Part shown: one piece after another, positions 27,529 through 35,871 of the stretch | How the letters are laid out: every line of letters begins with the position of its first letter | Position numbering within the stretch: the first letter of the stretch is position 1 | Assembly: GCF_012910805.1 (NCBI RefSeq) | Contig: NZ_WTVK01000052.1 | Coordinates: 1-38,484 of the forward strand | DNA: 38,484 nt | Direction: 5' to 3' | From: Aromatoleum evansii | Lineage (GTDB): Bacteria; Pseudomonadota; Gammaproteobacteria; Burkholderiales; Rhodocyclaceae | Program-made: the position numbers and the translations under genes | The notes under the pieces: generated by a model | What the model was told of the DNA's origin: nothing | The model's database searches: none | The model's input: the letters and a program-made list of their open reading frames with translations, nothing else

Positions 27529-27906
27529 CCTGAAATATACTTGCGGCCGGTTGGCCCCGGTCCGGTCGACGTCCCTCGCGCAAGGATGCGGAGGAAAGCG
27601 GTCGACAGCGAGCCCCAGAAGAGCTCCCGGGCAACCAGAACGTGCCGTCGTTGCCGAAAAGGACGACGATGGTAACGCAATCGACAATCTTCGATCCATT
27701 GGATTGAACAAAGACGCGTAACGCACCCGCAGGATCAAGCGTTCCGGCCCCAGGCGGGAATGCATGAACATCGACCAGCCGCCCCATCACAGCCCATTAC
27801 CGACCGGAAAAAAGTAGAACAACCTACCCGCTCCTGATCACGTAACAAGCGCGATGGTGCGCGCCGTTCGTCCTGCCCGTGGGTTTCGCGCGGGGGAACG
27901 AAATCA
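27529..27906. other. rluC-rne divergent intergenic region
   Basis: 378 bases hold the rluC promoter and the rne leader. No protein of convincing composition is present. On the minus strand TATATT (27539-27534) lies just before the rluC start and could be a -10 of a nearly leaderless transcript, without a good -35. In E. coli the long rne 5' leader folds and mediates autoregulation; a leader of similar length is available here, but I cannot identify the conserved hairpin by eye. I could not pick a convincing rne promoter. Confidence 0.4.
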
Positions 27907-30759
27907 ATGAAGCGCATGCTTTTCAATGCGACGCAGGCCGAGGAACTGCGCGTCGCAATCGTGGATGGTCAGAAACTGATCGACCTCGATATCGAATCGG
28001 CCGCCAAGGAACAGCGCAAGAGCAACATCTACAAGGCCGTCATCACCCGCATCGAGCCCAGCCTCGAAGCGGCGTTCGTTGATTACGGCTCGGAACGGCA
28101 TGGTTTTCTGCCGTTCAAGGAAATCTCACGCACCTACTTCGCGCCCGGCGTCGACGCCGGCAAGGCGCGCATCCAGGACGCACTCAAGGAAGGCCAGGAA
28201 CTCATCGTTCAGGTCGAGAAGGACGAGCGTGGCAACAAGGGCGCAGCCCTCACGACGTACATCTCGCTCGCGGGACGCTATCTCGTCCTGATGCCGAACA
28301 ACCCTCGTGGTGGTGGCGTGTCGCGGCGCGTCGAGGGTGACGAGCGCAGCGAACTGCGCGAAGTGATGGATCAGCTTGAGGTCCCCGCCGGCATGAGCCT
28401 GATCGCGCGTACCGCGGCGATCGGACGCAGCGCCGAGGAGCTGCAGTGGGACCTCAACTACCTGCTGCAACTGTGGCGTGCGATCGACGGCGCTGCTCAG
28501 TCGCAGTCGGGTGCTTTCCTGATCTACCAGGAAGGCAGCCTGGTGATTCGCGCGATCCGCGACTACTTCCAGCCCGACATCGGCGAGATCCTGATCGACA
28601 CGGACGACGTGTACGAGCAGGCCCGCCAGTTCATGGCCCATGTCATGCCGACCAACGTGAATCGCGTGAAGCGTTACAGCGACGACGTGCCGCTGTTCTC
28701 CCGCTTCCAGATCGAGCACCAGATCGAGTCCGCCTACTCGCGCCAGGTGAGCCTGCCCAGTGGCGGCGCGGTCGTGATCGACCATACCGAAGCCCTCGTC
28801 TCGATCGACGTGAACTCTGGCCGCTCGACCAAGGGCGCGGACATCGAGGAAACGGCCTTCCGCACCAACCTCGAAGCCGCCGAAGAGATCGCACGCCAGC
28901 TCCGTCTGCGCGACCTCGGCGGCCTGATCGTCATCGACTTCATCGACATGGAGTCGCAGAAGAACCAGCGCGAGGTGGAAAACCGGCTGCGTGATGCGCT
29001 GCGCCACGACCGCGCGCGAGTGCAGACCGGGAAGATCAGCCGCTTCGGCCTGCTCGAACTGTCGCGCCAGCGCCTGCGCCCCGCGCTCGCGGAGACGAGC
29101 TACATCCCGTGTCCGCGTTGCAACGGCACCGGCCATATCCGCAGCACCGAATCGTCCGCGCTGCACATCCTGCGCATCCTCGAAGAGGAAGCGATGAAGG
29201 AAAACACCGGCGCGGTGCATCTCCAGGTGCCCGTCGATGTCGCCACCTTCCTCCTCAACGAGAAGCGTTCGGATATCGCGCACATCGAGTACCGGCACAA
29301 GATCCAGCTGATCATCATCCCCAACCGCCATCTCGAGACGCCGCATCACGAGATCATCCGCCTGCGCCACGACCAGCTGAATCAGGAAGAGGGCAACCTC
29401 GCCAGCTACCAGATGGTCGGCAAGCCCGCCGAAGTCGATCTGCGCCTGCCGACGAAGGACGACAAGAAACCGGCTCGCGCCGAAGCCGTAGTGAAGGGCA
29501 TCGCTCCTGCGCAGCCCGCACCGATGGTCGAGCCGAAGCCCGAACCTGCGGCTGCTCCGACCGTGCAGCCTGGCCTGATCGGTCGCTTCCTTGCATGGCT
29601 GCGCGGCGAGAAGGCTGCGCCGGCACCGCAAGCGGCCGAAGAAGCTCAACCCAAGCGTGAAGCGCGTCCGCGTGGCGAGCGCGGAGAGAATCGCCGCGGC
29701 GGCAACAACCGCAACCGGCGTGAAGGCCAGCGCACCGAACGCGAGGAGCAGTCCCAGCCCGCGCGCAATGGCGGTCGGGGCGAACAACGGCAGGAACGCC
29801 AGGAGCGGGCCGAACGTCCGGACCGGGCGGAGCGGGCGGAACGCCAGGAGCGTGCCGAGCGCCCCGAAGCGACGGAACGCAGCGAAGGCCGTCGCCAGCG
29901 CGCGCCGCGCCAGCCGAAACCGGTCGAGGTGGTCGAAAGTGCGGCCGAGCAGCTGGCTGCGGAAGCAGTCGCAGCCGTCGGTGTGACCGAATCCGCCGCA
30001 CCGTCCGGTGAGGAGGGAGCCCCCGAGAAGCGCCGTCGCCGTAGCCGCGGCCGCCGCGACCGCCGCCCGGGTGAGGATCAGACGACGGCCGCCGCGACCG
30101 GAGCCGAGACGGCTGAAATCGTTCCCGCCGGCGAAATGCCCCAGACCGAACCGACACCGGAAACGGGCGCAAGCGCTGCAGTGGCAACGGCCGAACCCGT
30201 CCGCGAGCTGATTGCTGTCGAGGAAGCCGAGGCGCCGCTGCCGGTCGTCGCCAGTGCCGCCGAAGCGGTTCCGGCCGAAGTCGAAGAAGCCCCAATGCCC
30301 GTTCTGGCTGTAGCAGCAACTGTTCCCGCCGAGGCGGCAGTCGAGGCCGTGCCGACCACGGAGGAACCGACGATCGGCATCGAGCCCCTTCCGACGGCGG
30401 CAGCCGAGGCGGTGCCGACTGAAGTGGCCGTGGTAACCGCAATCGCAGCAGCGGACACTGCTAGCGAAGCAACACCGCCGGTCGCCGTGGAAGTCGAGCC
30501 CCTCGAGTCCGCACCCGAACAGGTTGCAGTTGCCGAGGCAACTGGAGCCGCGCGCGCACCGTCCGCCCCGATTGACCTTGGCAGCACACTGGCGGATAGC
30601 GGTCTTGTCATGATCGAAACGAGCCGTGAAAAGGTTCAGGCCCTCGCCCAGTCCCATGCGGAGGAAGCACGGACCCGTCCGCTCGGCCGGCGCCCACGGC
30701 CGTCGCTCGTGATCGCCGACGAGCCGCTGCAGCAGGTTGAAACCCACAAACCGAACTGA
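27907..30759 (+). CDS. rne: Ribonuclease E
   Basis: Essential endoribonuclease for mRNA decay and RNA processing, and degradosome scaffold; 950 residues. The catalytic half holds the S1 domain (about 37-120, NIYKAVITRIEPSLEAAFVDYG), the DNase-I-like subdomain with metal-binding D301 (SIDVNSG) and D344 (VIDFIDME), and the zinc-link CPRCNGTGH (402-410). From about residue 530 the protein is disordered: a short WLRGEK patch near 560, an Arg-rich block (about 580-680) with many RAER/RQER repeats that should bind RNA, then an Ala/Glu/Val/Pro-rich acidic tail to about 900 and a conserved-looking end. ATG 27907 is preceded by GGGGGAACG. A strong terminator follows. Confidence 0.97.
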   Translation: MKRMLFNATQAEELRVAIVDGQKLIDLDIESAAKEQRKSNIYKAVITRIEPSLEAAFVDYGSERHGFLPFKEISRTYFAPGVDAGKARIQDALKEGQELIVQVEKDERGNKGAALTTYISLAGRYLVLMPNNPRGGGVSRRVEGDERSELREVMDQLEVPAGMSLIARTAAIGRSAEELQWDLNYLLQLWRAIDGAAQSQSGAFLIYQEGSLVIRAIRDYFQPDIGEILIDTDDVYEQARQFMAHVMPTNVNRVKRYSDDVPLFSRFQIEHQIESAYSRQVSLPSGGAVVIDHTEALVSIDVNSGRSTKGADIEETAFRTNLEAAEEIARQLRLRDLGGLIVIDFIDMESQKNQREVENRLRDALRHDRARVQTGKISRFGLLELSRQRLRPALAETSYIPCPRCNGTGHIRSTESSALHILRILEEEAMKENTGAVHLQVPVDVATFLLNEKRSDIAHIEYRHKIQLIIIPNRHLETPHHEIIRLRHDQLNQEEGNLASYQMVGKPAEVDLRLPTKDDKKPARAEAVVKGIAPAQPAPMVEPKPEPAAAPTVQPGLIGRFLAWLRGEKAAPAPQAAEEAQPKREARPRGERGENRRGGNNRNRREGQRTEREEQSQPARNGGRGEQRQERQERAERPDRAERAERQERAERPEATERSEGRRQRAPRQPKPVEVVESAAEQLAAEAVAAVGVTESAAPSGEEGAPEKRRRRSRGRRDRRPGEDQTTAAATGAETAEIVPAGEMPQTEPTPETGASAAVATAEPVRELIAVEEAEAPLPVVASAAEAVPAEVEEAPMPVLAVAATVPAEAAVEAVPTTEEPTIGIEPLPTAAAEAVPTEVAVVTAIAAADTASEATPPVAVEVEPLESAPEQVAVAEATGAARAPSAPIDLGSTLADSGLVMIETSREKVQALAQSHAEEARTRPLGRRPRPSLVIADEPLQQVETHKPN

Positions 30760-30781
30760 TCGGCGACGGCAGAAGGAAGGA

Positions 30782-30817
30782 AAGGGGGGCGCCCACCGGG
30801 CGCCCCCCTTCTTGTTT
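30782..30817 (+). terminator. Intrinsic terminator of rne
   Basis: A perfect 13-bp stem, AAGGGGGGCGCCC (30782-30794), loop ACC, GGGCGCCCCCCTT (30798-30810), followed by CTTGTTT. It stands 22 bases after the rne stop and, being nearly symmetrical, could also serve the convergent gene on the other strand. Confidence 0.88.
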
Positions 30818-30839
30818 CAGGCCGTCACGCCATCGTCGA

Positions 30840-31310
30840 TCAACGCGTCGGCCGCAAGGCGTCCAGCAGCCCTCCGACAGCGTCTTCGCAGTAGTCGAGC
30901 ACCAGATCGAACCCCCGCTCGCCACCATAGTAGGGATCCGGCACTTCCTCAGCCTTGAAGCGGCGTGCATAGCTCATGAAGAGCCTGACCTTGTCGCGAT
31001 GCGCGTCGGGGCAACTGCGCTCCATGATCTCGAGATGCCCCGCATCCATGGCGAGCAACAGGTCGAAAGTCTCGAAATCCCCTGATTCCAGCTTGCGCGC
31101 CCGCAGCATCGACAGGTCATAGCCGCGCTTTTCGGCCGCCTTGCGCGTGCGCGGATCGGGCGCCTCACCGACATGATATCCGTGCGTCCCGGCCGACTCG
31201 ACCTCGATCACCCCATCCAGCCCCGCAGCACGGATCGCGTGGCGGGCCACCCCTTCCGCAGTGGGCGACCTGCAGATGTTGCCGGTGCAGACGAACAGGA
31301 TCCTGGTCAC
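30840..31310 (-). CDS. Low-molecular-weight protein-tyrosine phosphatase
   Basis: Cytosolic phosphatase of 156 residues. The phosphate loop C8-T-G-N-I-C-R14-S is at the N-terminus, followed by SAGTHGYHVGEAPDPR, and the general acid D125 lies in VPDPYYGG, completing the LMW-PTP signature. In bacteria such enzymes often counteract tyrosine kinases of exopolysaccharide systems, but no kinase is present here. I prefer the GTG at 31310, with AGGTGGA upstream; a GTG at 31325 overlaps the uvrB stop. It follows uvrB by 11 bases, a common pairing in betaproteobacteria. Confidence 0.94.
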   Translation of the reverse strand: MTRILFVCTGNICRSPTAEGVARHAIRAAGLDGVIEVESAGTHGYHVGEAPDPRTRKAAEKRGYDLSMLRARKLESGDFETFDLLLAMDAGHLEIMERSCPDAHRDKVRLFMSYARRFKAEEVPDPYYGGERGFDLVLDYCEDAVGGLLDALRPTR

Positions 31311-31321
31311 GAGTCCACCTC

Positions 31322-33379
31322 TCACGCCGCCCCGTGCTGATCCGCGCCAAACGCGCGCTGACGCAGCCGGAACAGCTCATCGCGGGCAGCTGCAGCCTTT
31401 TCGAATTCGAGGTTGCGCGCGTGCTCCTGCATCTCCTTCTCAAGCTTGCGGATCGCCTTCGCAACGGCCTTCTCGTCCATCGCAAAATATTCGGCCCGTG
31501 CCTCTTGCGCCACCATCGCATTGCGCTCGTCGCTGCTCGAATAGACGCCGTCGATGATGTCCTTGATGCGCTTGCTCACGGTCTTCGGGACGATACCGTG
31601 CTCGGTGTTGAACGCGAGCTGCTTCGCCCGACGCCGATCCGTCTCATCCATTGCCGCACGCATCGAGCGCGTCACCACGTCCGCATACAGGATGGCACTG
31701 CCGTGGATATGCCGCGCAGCCCGCCCGATGGTCTGGATCAGCGAGCGCTCGGAACGCAGAAAGCCTTCCTTGTCGGCATCCAGAATCGCCACGAGCGACA
31801 CCTCGGGAATATCCAGGCCTTCGCGCAGCAAGTTGATGCCCACCAGCACATCGAACTCCCCGAGACGCAAGTCGCGGATGATCTCGACACGCTCGACGGT
31901 ATCGATATCCGAATGCAGATAGCGCACGCGGATGCCGTTCTCGGCAAGGTAATCGGTAAGGTCTTCGGCCATCCGCTTCGTCAGCGTCGTAACCAGCACG
32001 CGTTCGCCCGCGGCGATGCGGCGCTTGGCCTCGGACAGCAGATCATCGACCTGCGTGCTCGCGGGCCGCACTTCGACGGCGGGGTCGATCAGCCCCGTCG
32101 GACGCACGACCTGCTCGACCACCTGCCCCTGATGCGTCGCCTCGTAGTCTGCCGGCGTGGCCGAAACAAAGATTGTCTGCGGCATCAGGCGCTCGAACTC
32201 CTCGAACTTCAGCGGCCGATTATCGAGTGCCGACGGCAGGCGGAAGCCGTATTCGACAAGGTTCTCCTTGCGCGAACGGTCGCCCTTGTACATGCCCCCC
32301 ACCTGCGGAATCGCCACGTGGGATTCGTCGACGAACAGCAAGGCATCCGGCGGCAGATAGTCAATCAGCGTCGGCGGCGGTTCGCCCGGCCCGCGCCCCG
32401 ACAAATGGCGCGAGTAGTTTTCGATGCCCTTGCAGAAACCCATCTCGTTGAGCATTTCCAGATCGAAACGCGTGCGCTGCTCGATACGTTGCGCCTCGAC
32501 CAGCTTGGCCGAGCGCTGAAAGTAGCTGACACGATCCCGCAGTTCCTCCTTGATGGCCTCGATCGCCTGCAGCACCGTAGCGCGCGGCGTGACGTAGTGG
32601 CTGGAGGGGTAAACGGTGAAGCGGACGAGCTTTTGCTTCATGTGCCCGGTAAGAGGATCGAACAGCGTGAGATGTTCGATCTCGTCGTCGAACATCTCGA
32701 TCCGCACCGCATACTCGGCATTCTCCGCCGGAAATACGTCGATGACGTCACCGCGGACGCGGAACGTTCCCCGTCGGAAGTCGATGTCGGAGCGCGTGTA
32801 CTGCATCGCCACGAGCCGCTGCACGAGGTCGCGATGCGCGATCCGCTCGCCTTCGCGCAGATGCAGGATCATCGCGTGGTAATCGACCGGATCGCCGATA
32901 CCGTAGATGCACGACACCGTCGCGACGATCACGACGTCTCGCCGCTCCATCAGGCTCTTCGTCGCCGACAGGCGCATCTGCTCGATGTGCTCGTTGATGC
33001 TCGAATCCTTCTCGATGAACAGATCGCGCGACGGCACATAGGCTTCCGGCTGATAGTAATCGTAGTAGGAGACGAAGTACTCGACCGCATTCTCGGGGAA
33101 AAACTCCCGGAATTCGGCGTACAGCTGCGCGGCGAGCGTCTTGTTCGGCGCCAGTACCAAGGCGGGCCTGCCACAGCGCGCGATCACGTTCGCCATCGTG
33201 TAGGTCTTGCCCGAGCCGGTCACGCCGAGCAGGGTCTGGAACATCAAGCCGTCCGACACGCCCTCGGTCAGCAGATCGATCGCGACCGGCTGATCGCCGG
33301 CGGGCGCGAAGGGCTGATGGAGCCTGAAAGGGCTCCCTTCGAAAGTGACCACCGGAACACTGTCCGTCGTACTCGTCAT
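31322..33379 (-). CDS. uvrB: Excinuclease ABC subunit B
   Basis: DNA-damage-verifying helicase-like subunit of nucleotide excision repair; 685 residues. Walker A GVTGSGKT (52-59), the [15 protein letters not shown] hairpin that clamps the damaged strand, Walker-B-type [11 protein letters not shown], motif VI region [12 protein letters not shown], and the C-terminal UVR motif [16 protein letters not shown] that binds UvrC are all present. Start set at ATG 33379 (MTSTTDS); the frame is open for 25 more codons upstream. The 171 bases shared with the divergent aminotransferase contain no recognisable LexA box (CTG-N10-CAG), so SOS control is not evident. Confidence 0.98.
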   Translation of the reverse strand: MTSTTDSVPVVTFEGSPFRLHQPFAPAGDQPVAIDLLTEGVSDGLMFQTLLGVTGSGKTYTMANVIARCGRPALVLAPNKTLAAQLYAEFREFFPENAVEYFVSYYDYYQPEAYVPSRDLFIEKDSSINEHIEQMRLSATKSLMERRDVVIVATVSCIYGIGDPVDYHAMILHLREGERIAHRDLVQRLVAMQYTRSDIDFRRGTFRVRGDVIDVFPAENAEYAVRIEMFDDEIEHLTLFDPLTGHMKQKLVRFTVYPSSHYVTPRATVLQAIEAIKEELRDRVSYFQRSAKLVEAQRIEQRTRFDLEMLNEMGFCKGIENYSRHLSGRGPGEPPPTLIDYLPPDALLFVDESHVAIPQVGGMYKGDRSRKENLVEYGFRLPSALDNRPLKFEEFERLMPQTIFVSATPADYEATHQGQVVEQVVRPTGLIDPAVEVRPASTQVDDLLSEAKRRIAAGERVLVTTLTKRMAEDLTDYLAENGIRVRYLHSDIDTVERVEIIRDLRLGEFDVLVGINLLREGLDIPEVSLVAILDADKEGFLRSERSLIQTIGRAARHIHGSAILYADVVTRSMRAAMDETDRRRAKQLAFNTEHGIVPKTVSKRIKDIIDGVYSSSDERNAMVAQEARAEYFAMDEKAVAKAIRKLEKEMQEHARNLEFEKAAAARDELFRLRQRAFGADQHGAA

Positions 33380-33550
33380 GCTAGAATTTCCGGCTTGTTT
33401 CAAGCGCTTGCCCGGCTGCCGCAACCGATCGGACAGGACTTGGCAAACGCGCATTATTTCGCAAAATGCGGCTCAAGGCACGGCTGATGGACCGGCACCC
33501 ACGCGACAGGTTCAGTCCACCGCGCCTCCCGCGCAACCTGGAGTTGTTTT

Positions 33551-34759
33551 ATGCCCGCTTCGATCTTCGCCGCCGTCGAGATGGCGCCCCGTGACCCGAT
33601 CCTCGGACTGAACGAGGCTTTCAACACCGATGCGCGCACCGACAAGGTGAACCTCGGTGTCGGCGTCTACTACGACGACAACGGCAAGATTCCGCTGCTC
33701 GCAGCCGTCAAGACGGCCGAAAAGGCGCGCCTCGAAGCCATGCCGCCGCGCGGCTACCAGCCGATCGAAGGCCCCGCCGCATACAACACCGCCGTGCAGA
33801 ACCTGCTCTTCGGCAAGGATTCGCACCTCATCGCCAATGGCCAGGTCGTCACCGTCCAGGCGCTGGGCGGCACCGGCGCCCTGAAGGTCGGCGCCGACTA
33901 CCTCAAGCGTCTGCTCCCCGGCGCGACCGTATACATCTCCGATCCCAGCTGGGAAAACCACCGCGCGCTGTTCGAGTCCGCCGGCTTCCCGGTCGAGAAC
34001 TACCCGTACTACGAACCGAGCACCCGCGGCGTGAATTTCGCCGGCATGAAGGCCAAGCTCGAGCAGCTTGCCCCAGGCTCCGTCGTCGTGCTCCACGCCT
34101 GCTGCCATAACCCGACCGGCGCCGACCTGACCGAAGCGCAGTGGAGCGAAGTCGTCGACGCCTGCCGCGAACGCGCCCTCGTACCCTTCCTCGACATGGC
34201 CTATCAGGGCTTCGCCGACGGCATCGAGCCGGACGCCGTTGCCGTGCGCCTGTTCTCGGCAAGTGGCCTGCAGTTTTTCGTTTCGAGTTCGTTCTCGAAA
34301 TCGTTCTCGCTCTACGGCGAGCGTGTTGGCGCTCTCTCCATCGTCACCGCAAGCAAGGACGAGTCGGCCCGCGTGCTGTCGCAGGTCAAGCGCGTGATTC
34401 GCACCAACTACTCCAACCCGCCGATCCACGGTGGTGCCGTCGTCGCCGCCGTGCTGAACTCGGCCGAACTGCGCCAGATGTGGGAAGACGAACTGGCCGG
34501 CATGCGCGACCGCATCCGCTCGATGCGTACCGGGCTGGTCGAGAACCTGAAGGCTGCCGGCGTCGCGCAGGACTTCTCGTTCGTAATCCAGCAGCGCGGC
34601 ATGTTCTCCTACACCGGCCTGTCGGCCGCTCAGGTCGAACAGCTGAAGAACGACTTCGGCATCTACGCCGTGTCGACCGGCCGCATCTGCCTCGCGGCCC
34701 TTAATTCGCGCAACATCGGCTACGTCGCCAAGGCGATCGCCGAAGTCGTGAAGGCCTGA
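33551..34759 (+). CDS. Class-I aspartate/aromatic aminotransferase
   Basis: PLP-dependent aminotransferase of 402 residues in the AspC/TyrB group. Landmarks: KVNLGVGVYYDDNGKIP, GGTGALKVGADYL, SDPSWENHRALFESAGF, HACCHNPTGADLT, D215 and Y218 in FLDMAYQGF, the Schiff-base lysine K250 in SSSFSKSFSLYGERVG, and the substrate-carboxylate Arg in STGRICLA. It probably makes aspartate, tyrosine or phenylalanine from the keto acids; the choice between aspC and tyrB is not secure. The ATG at 33551 is preceded by GGAG. Divergent from uvrB, as in many betaproteobacteria. Confidence 0.95.
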   Translation: MPASIFAAVEMAPRDPILGLNEAFNTDARTDKVNLGVGVYYDDNGKIPLLAAVKTAEKARLEAMPPRGYQPIEGPAAYNTAVQNLLFGKDSHLIANGQVVTVQALGGTGALKVGADYLKRLLPGATVYISDPSWENHRALFESAGFPVENYPYYEPSTRGVNFAGMKAKLEQLAPGSVVVLHACCHNPTGADLTEAQWSEVVDACRERALVPFLDMAYQGFADGIEPDAVAVRLFSASGLQFFVSSSFSKSFSLYGERVGALSIVTASKDESARVLSQVKRVIRTNYSNPPIHGGAVVAAVLNSAELRQMWEDELAGMRDRIRSMRTGLVENLKAAGVAQDFSFVIQQRGMFSYTGLSAAQVEQLKNDFGIYAVSTGRICLAALNSRNIGYVAKAIAEVVKA

Positions 34760-34778
34760 GAATTTCGCGCAAGCGATA

Positions 34779-34807
34779 TTGACGCATAGCCGCGCGCTAC
34801 CTATAAT
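34779..34807 (+). promoter_or_regulatory. Consensus promoter of tandem tRNA-Asn genes
   Basis: TTGACG (34779-34784), 17-base spacer, perfect TATAAT (34802-34807). The tRNA begins 12 bases further on. The following GCGCGGC is a GC-rich discriminator of the kind associated with stringent (ppGpp/DksA) control of stable RNA genes. Confidence 0.88.
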
Positions 34808-34819
34808 GCGCGGCTCCAT

Positions 34820-34895
34820 TCCCCGATAGCTCAGTCGGTAGAGCAACGGACTGTTAATCCGTGTGTCCCTGGTTCGAGCCCAGGTCGGGGAGCCA
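34820..34895 (+). tRNA. tRNA-Asn (anticodon GUU), copy 1
   Basis: 76 bases with encoded CCA. Acceptor TCCCCGA pairs with TCGGGGA, discriminator G; D arm AGCTCAGTCGGTAGAGC; anticodon stem CGGAC/GTGTG region with loop CTGTTAA, anticodon GTT at 34853-34855; T arm with GGTTCGAGCC. It is identical to copy 2, 119 bases downstream. Confidence 0.98.
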
Positions 34896-34938
34896 GAATT
34901 CGGCTCCTGCAGTATTTCAGCATGAGCACCAGTACCGA

Positions 34939-35014
34939 TCCCCGATAGCTCAGTCGGTAGAGCAACGGACTGTTAATCCGTGTGTCCCTGGTTCGAGCCC
35001 AGGTCGGGGAGCCA
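34939..35014 (+). tRNA. tRNA-Asn (anticodon GUU), copy 2
   Basis: A base-for-base duplicate of copy 1, anticodon GTT at 34972-34974, encoded CCA at 35012-35014. The 43-base spacer has no promoter, so both are probably cut from one precursor ending at the hairpin just downstream. Confidence 0.98.
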
Positions 35015-35022
35015 GTAAAGGT

Positions 35023-35065
35023 AAGCAGATGGGCCACCTCTCGGGGTGGCCCATCTGCTTTGTGA
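35023..35065 (+). terminator. Terminator of tRNA-Asn operon
   Basis: A 16-bp perfect stem, AAGCAGATGGGCCACC (35023-35038) with its complement at 35045-35060, six-base loop, followed by only a few Ts (TGTGATG). The stem is very stable although the T-run is poor. It marks the end of the conserved core before the accessory region. Confidence 0.75.
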
Positions 35066-35309
35066 TGCGCCGTCTGGTGCATCTCTGGTCCCGGTTTTGC
35101 GGCGGCAAGGGCTCATCACCATTCATCGCCCGCCGCACTCAGCCCATCACGGCGCTGCAGGGACCGCCCCGGCTCTCACCTTCATCGCGGCAGCGCGGCC
35201 GCCTCACCGGCGCCACTGGCCCTACATCGAGACCCGAATCGAGGCGCCCTCACCTCCTCGCCACGTCAGGTCCATCGCCGGTTGGCGGCGGGGCATTGCG
35301 TTGCCCGGC

Positions 35310-35537
35310 CTACGTCAGGACGCTCAACACTTGCTCGGCGCGAAAGCCATCGCGAAGCATTCGCGTGGCGACAACACCCCGCTCGATCGCCGTGAGGCTG
35401 CGCGCTGCCACCTTGCCGGCTACAAGCCTACCTGCAAGCACCATCGCCTCGATGCGGTCGGTCGTCTGGACCAGGGTCTGGAAGTGGCTGCGAGGGCGAC
35501 GGCCGGCGCCATCTCCGTTCAATATTGCGTATCTCAT
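35310..35537 (-). CDS. Hypothetical 75-residue protein
   Basis: I do not recognise this protein. It starts at ATG 35537 with AGGAGG exactly five bases upstream, one of the clearest ribosome-binding sites in the window, which is the main reason to accept it. The 75 residues are basic (many Arg) with two probable helices: DRIEAMVLAGRLVAGKVA and a C-terminal RDGFRAEQVLSVLT; there is no signal peptide or membrane segment. An upstream extension of the frame to 35696 has a poor composition and was not used. It lies between the tRNA-Asn terminator and the nuclease gene, and nothing visible ties it to either. The 244 bases between it and the terminator show no further feature. Confidence 0.55.
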   Translation of the reverse strand: MRYAILNGDGAGRRPRSHFQTLVQTTDRIEAMVLAGRLVAGKVAARSLTAIERGVVATRMLRDGFRAEQVLSVLT

Positions 35538-35871
35538 GACAGCCTCCTGCGACCACTGCAGCGCATCTGTTGCCGCTTCAGTGTCTACACGAGTGAAATA
35601 TCGGCACCCACGCCCGCTTCTTGAGACCGCTCGACGACTGCTTTCGGGGGGCGGCCTGAACTTCCGCCGCCGGCCAGAAACGGTCAGTGAGCACATCTTA
35701 GTGACTGACTACTTCAGGCTGAACGGGGTCATTCGCCGCAAGCAGTCACTGCGAATGTCGAGTTCGTTAACCGACATTCAACCTCCCGCGGCATTTGGAC
35801 CCAGACCGCCTTGAACTGAAACGCATCCCGGTGGGCGGCCCGCTGATTCGCACGGCCTAGACTGCGAGAGC
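35538..35871. other. Intergenic stretch with alternative dyad symmetries
   Basis: 334 bases without a credible gene. The section near 35730-35779 contains two overlapping inverted repeats: CATTCGC (35730-35736) with GCGAATG (35751-35757), and GAATGTCG (35753-35760) with CGACATTC (35772-35779). They share GAATG, so only one can form at a time. The remaining sequence, read on the minus strand (for example CTGACCGTTTCTGGCCG), looks like degenerate intergenic repeat material to me, but I cannot confirm this. Confidence 0.5.

Noticed and set aside
28126-30747. 873-codon minus-strand frame opposite rne
   Set aside because: Shadow of rne; Gly/Arg/Phe-rich low-complexity translation with no homologous motif.
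31334-33487. 717-codon + strand frame opposite uvrB
   Set aside because: Shadow of uvrB, with no ribosome-binding site and a composition unlike real proteins.
33380-33550. LexA (SOS) box before uvrB
   Set aside because: CTG and CAG triplets occur, but none with ten-base spacing; I see no SOS operator.
34861-35814. 317-codon + strand frame across both tRNA-Asn genes
   Set aside because: It starts inside a tRNA, runs through the second tRNA and the terminator, and its translation is low in structure.
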